A stretch of 7,663 nucleotides of DNA from an uncultured Taibaiella sp. GTDB taxonomy: Bacteria > Bacteroidota > Bacteroidia > Chitinophagales > Chitinophagaceae. The stretch lies in NCBI GenBank assembly GCA_946886975.1, contig CAMPJV010000118.1:1-7663 (forward strand). The letters are read 5' to 3'. The notes beneath the pieces were generated by a model. It saw only the letters and a list, made by a program, of their open reading frames with translations, made no database searches and was not told the origin of the DNA. Both the position numbers and the translations under genes were made by a program. Shown in pieces: positions 6,131 to 7,663 of the stretch (position 1 is the first letter of the stretch; the number at the start of each line of letters is the position of its first letter).

Positions 6131-7396
6131 TTAATCTATTTTCAGCAGCTGATCCCTTCCCGTTCCATTCGATACGTACGCTATTTTTGTGCTCAGGTAT
6201 GTCTCGACGAACGAACAATAGTCCTTGAATACCTGCGGAAGCTCTTCAGATGTTTTGCACGTGGCAACAGCTTTCTCCCATCCGGCGAACTCTTTGTAGA
6301 CGGGTTCAACTTCAACGTCGCACAGATCATATGGAAGTTCCCTGGTCTCTTTGCCTTCTACCCTATAGGCAACAGCAGCCTGTATGGGATTAAACTGATC
6401 CATAACGTCAGCCTTTGTAACTATCAGTTTGGTAACCCCGCTAAGCATTACTGCATATCTCAGAGCCACAAGGTCAATCCACCCACAGCGGCGTGGCCTG
6501 CCTGTAGTAGCTCCGAATTCTGCGCCTGCCTTTCTTAAGGCATCACCTGTTTCATCCTCGAGTTCGGTAGGGAACGGCCCTCCGCCTACCCTGGTGCAGT
6601 AAGCCTTCGTTATGCCGTAAACATCTCTGATCTTGGAAGGTGCTACGCCAAGTCCGTTACATACACCTGCAGCGATAGTATTGCTGGAGGTTACGTAAGG
6701 ATACGTACCAAAGTCAATATCCAGCATACTGCCCTGGGCGCCCTCAGCAAGTACTCGCTTGCCGGCATTTATCTGCTCCTCAAGCCAATACTCCGCATTA
6801 ATGATCTTCAATTCGCGGAGCTTCTCCACCGCATCGAAGAAAGGAGCTTCAAAGTCCTCCCAATGAACCGGTGATTCATACCTGGATAGTATTTCAAGAT
6901 GCTTGTTCTTTAACTGATTGTACTTCTCCTCAAAGTTCTTGCTTAGGATATCACCGACCCGTAGACCGTTCCTGCCTGTCTTATCCATATAGGCAGGCCC
7001 AATGCCTTTCAGGGTAGACCCTATCTTTCCCTTTCCCTTGGCCGCCTCGGAGGCTGCATCCAGTGCTCTGTGAGTTGGAATAATAAGATGAGCCCTGTGC
7101 GATACGAATAGACGGTCCAGGACATCCTTCTGCAACGGAAGGATCGCTTCGATCTCCCTGTGCAGTGTCACCGGGTCGATCACTACGCCATTTCCTATAA
7201 GATTCAGACAATGCTGATGGAACACTCCCGAGGGTATTGTGTGCAGTACGATCTTATTTCCATTTACATATAAGGTATGTCCAGCGTTCGGCCCTCCCTG
7301 GAACCGGGCAATTATTTCGTACTGTGCAGCAAGGTAGTCTACTATCTTTCCCTTTCCCTCATCGCCCCACTGCAAGCCGAGCAAAACATCTATCAT
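6131..7396 (-). CDS. purA: Adenylosuccinate synthetase
   Basis: Catalyses IMP + L-aspartate + GTP to adenylosuccinate + GDP + phosphate, the first committed step from IMP to AMP, in the cytoplasm (EC 6.3.4.4). The 421 residues are full length for the bacterial enzyme. The start is clear because the family N-terminus begins at once: MIDVLLGLQWGDEGKGK, with catalytic D12 and the phosphate-binding loop. Next come RFQGGPNAGHT with catalytic H40, STLKGIGPAYMDK (127-139), EGAQGSMLDIDFGTYPYVTSS (218-238), the substrate loop GATTGRPRRCGWID (295-308) and guanine-recognition TKADVMD (327-333). The last departs slightly from the commoner TKLDVLD but keeps the aspartate at 330 that contacts guanine. The upstream sequence is A-rich with no Shine-Dalgarno. 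The gene is followed by a hairpin 22 nt after the stop, then the acidic gene in the same direction. Confidence 0.98.
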   Translation of the reverse strand: MIDVLLGLQWGDEGKGKIVDYLAAQYEIIARFQGGPNAGHTLYVNGNKIVLHTIPSGVFHQHCLNLIGNGVVIDPVTLHREIEAILPLQKDVLDRLFVSHRAHLIIPTHRALDAASEAAKGKGKIGSTLKGIGPAYMDKTGRNGLRVGDILSKNFEEKYNQLKNKHLEILSRYESPVHWEDFEAPFFDAVEKLRELKIINAEYWLEEQINAGKRVLAEGAQGSMLDIDFGTYPYVTSSNTIAAGVCNGLGVAPSKIRDVYGITKAYCTRVGGGPFPTELEDETGDALRKAGAEFGATTGRPRRCGWIDLVALRYAVMLSGVTKLIVTKADVMDQFNPIQAAVAYRVEGKETRELPYDLCDVEVEPVYKEFAGWEKAVATCKTSEELPQVFKDYCSFVETYLSTKIAYVSNGTGRDQLLKID

Positions 7397-7663
7397 TTGA
7401 TTTTTTTAAAGGCGCGTAAAATTATAAACCTATTTGGTATTTCGCAGTTGCATTTTATAGAAGCCGGCAAGGTAAGATTTACTATGTCTCCTGCCAAGAG
7501 CTCTTCTCTTTCAATCCGTTCCTGCGTGTCCTGGAGCAGCCGGAAGGATCTAATCAGTGCTGGAATGGTTTTTATAAAGCACTATTTAACTCATGTCGAC
7601 TGGTTGGATACTACATAAATATGGGGAATATGTTGCAAAATATAGAAAGAAGCCTGAATTTTG
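7397..7663. other. Upstream region of purA, no recognised gene
   Basis: These 267 bp hold no coding region I can defend and no tRNA-like fold. This is where the purA promoter would be expected. On the minus strand TAGGTTTA (7432-7425) resembles a Bacteroidota -7 element but has no TTTG at the right distance upstream. TATATTTTG (7644-7636) is one base off the TAnnTTTG spacing, and its -33 would fall outside the window. A minus-strand frame without a standard start for its first 28 codons runs from 7581 to a TGA overlapping the purA ATG (see findings). Confidence 0.4.

Noticed and set aside
5997..6218. Minus-strand 73-residue frame running out of the purA 3' end
   Set aside because: It starts inside purA in another frame, crosses the hairpin and has no domain signal; most likely a shadow.

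Overview
The window looks like chromosomal DNA from a Bacteroidota bacterium, most likely Chitinophagaceae or a near relative. This rests on the LuxR-type response regulator with the family-typical C-terminus (RRTVDNFRESIFDKFGIKSKTGLVLFAIKQG), the FPMGSMTGAPK form of PabB, A-rich translation starts without clear Shine-Dalgarno sequences, and moderate GC. The taxonomic call is inference from recognised protein style, not from a search. No mobile element, CRISPR array, tRNA or rRNA was seen.

Layout. At the left edge, on the + strand, is a response regulator whose start codon lies just outside the window (1-645). Everything else is on the - strand. Read in the direction of transcription, from right to left: purA (7396-6131), a 163-bp gap containing a strong hairpin, a very acidic low-complexity protein (5967-5548), pabB (5537-4233, TTG start, 10 bp after the acidic gene), an 86-bp leader with three alternating inverted arms, a cytosolic GH13 alpha-glucosidase-like enzyme (4146-2527), and treZ (2530-635). 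The last two overlap by ATGA. treZ runs tail to tail into the response regulator, and the two coding ends overlap by 11 bp.

Functions. purA makes adenylosuccinate from IMP on the way to AMP. pabB makes 4-amino-4-deoxychorismate for folate, and folate in turn supplies one-carbon units to purine synthesis, so those two genes have a loose metabolic link. The GH13 pair belongs to alpha-glucan and trehalose metabolism: TreZ releases trehalose from malto-oligosyltrehalose, and its partner cleaves short alpha-glucosides. The usual upstream enzyme TreY is not in the window. The regulator's target cannot be read from this sequence.

Most of the window is ordinary metabolism. The parts worth a second look are the block-charged acidic protein between purA and pabB, the hairpin after purA, the alternating arms before the GH13 operon, and the specificity of the GH13 enzyme paired with TreZ. 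I do not see a convincing new multi-gene system.
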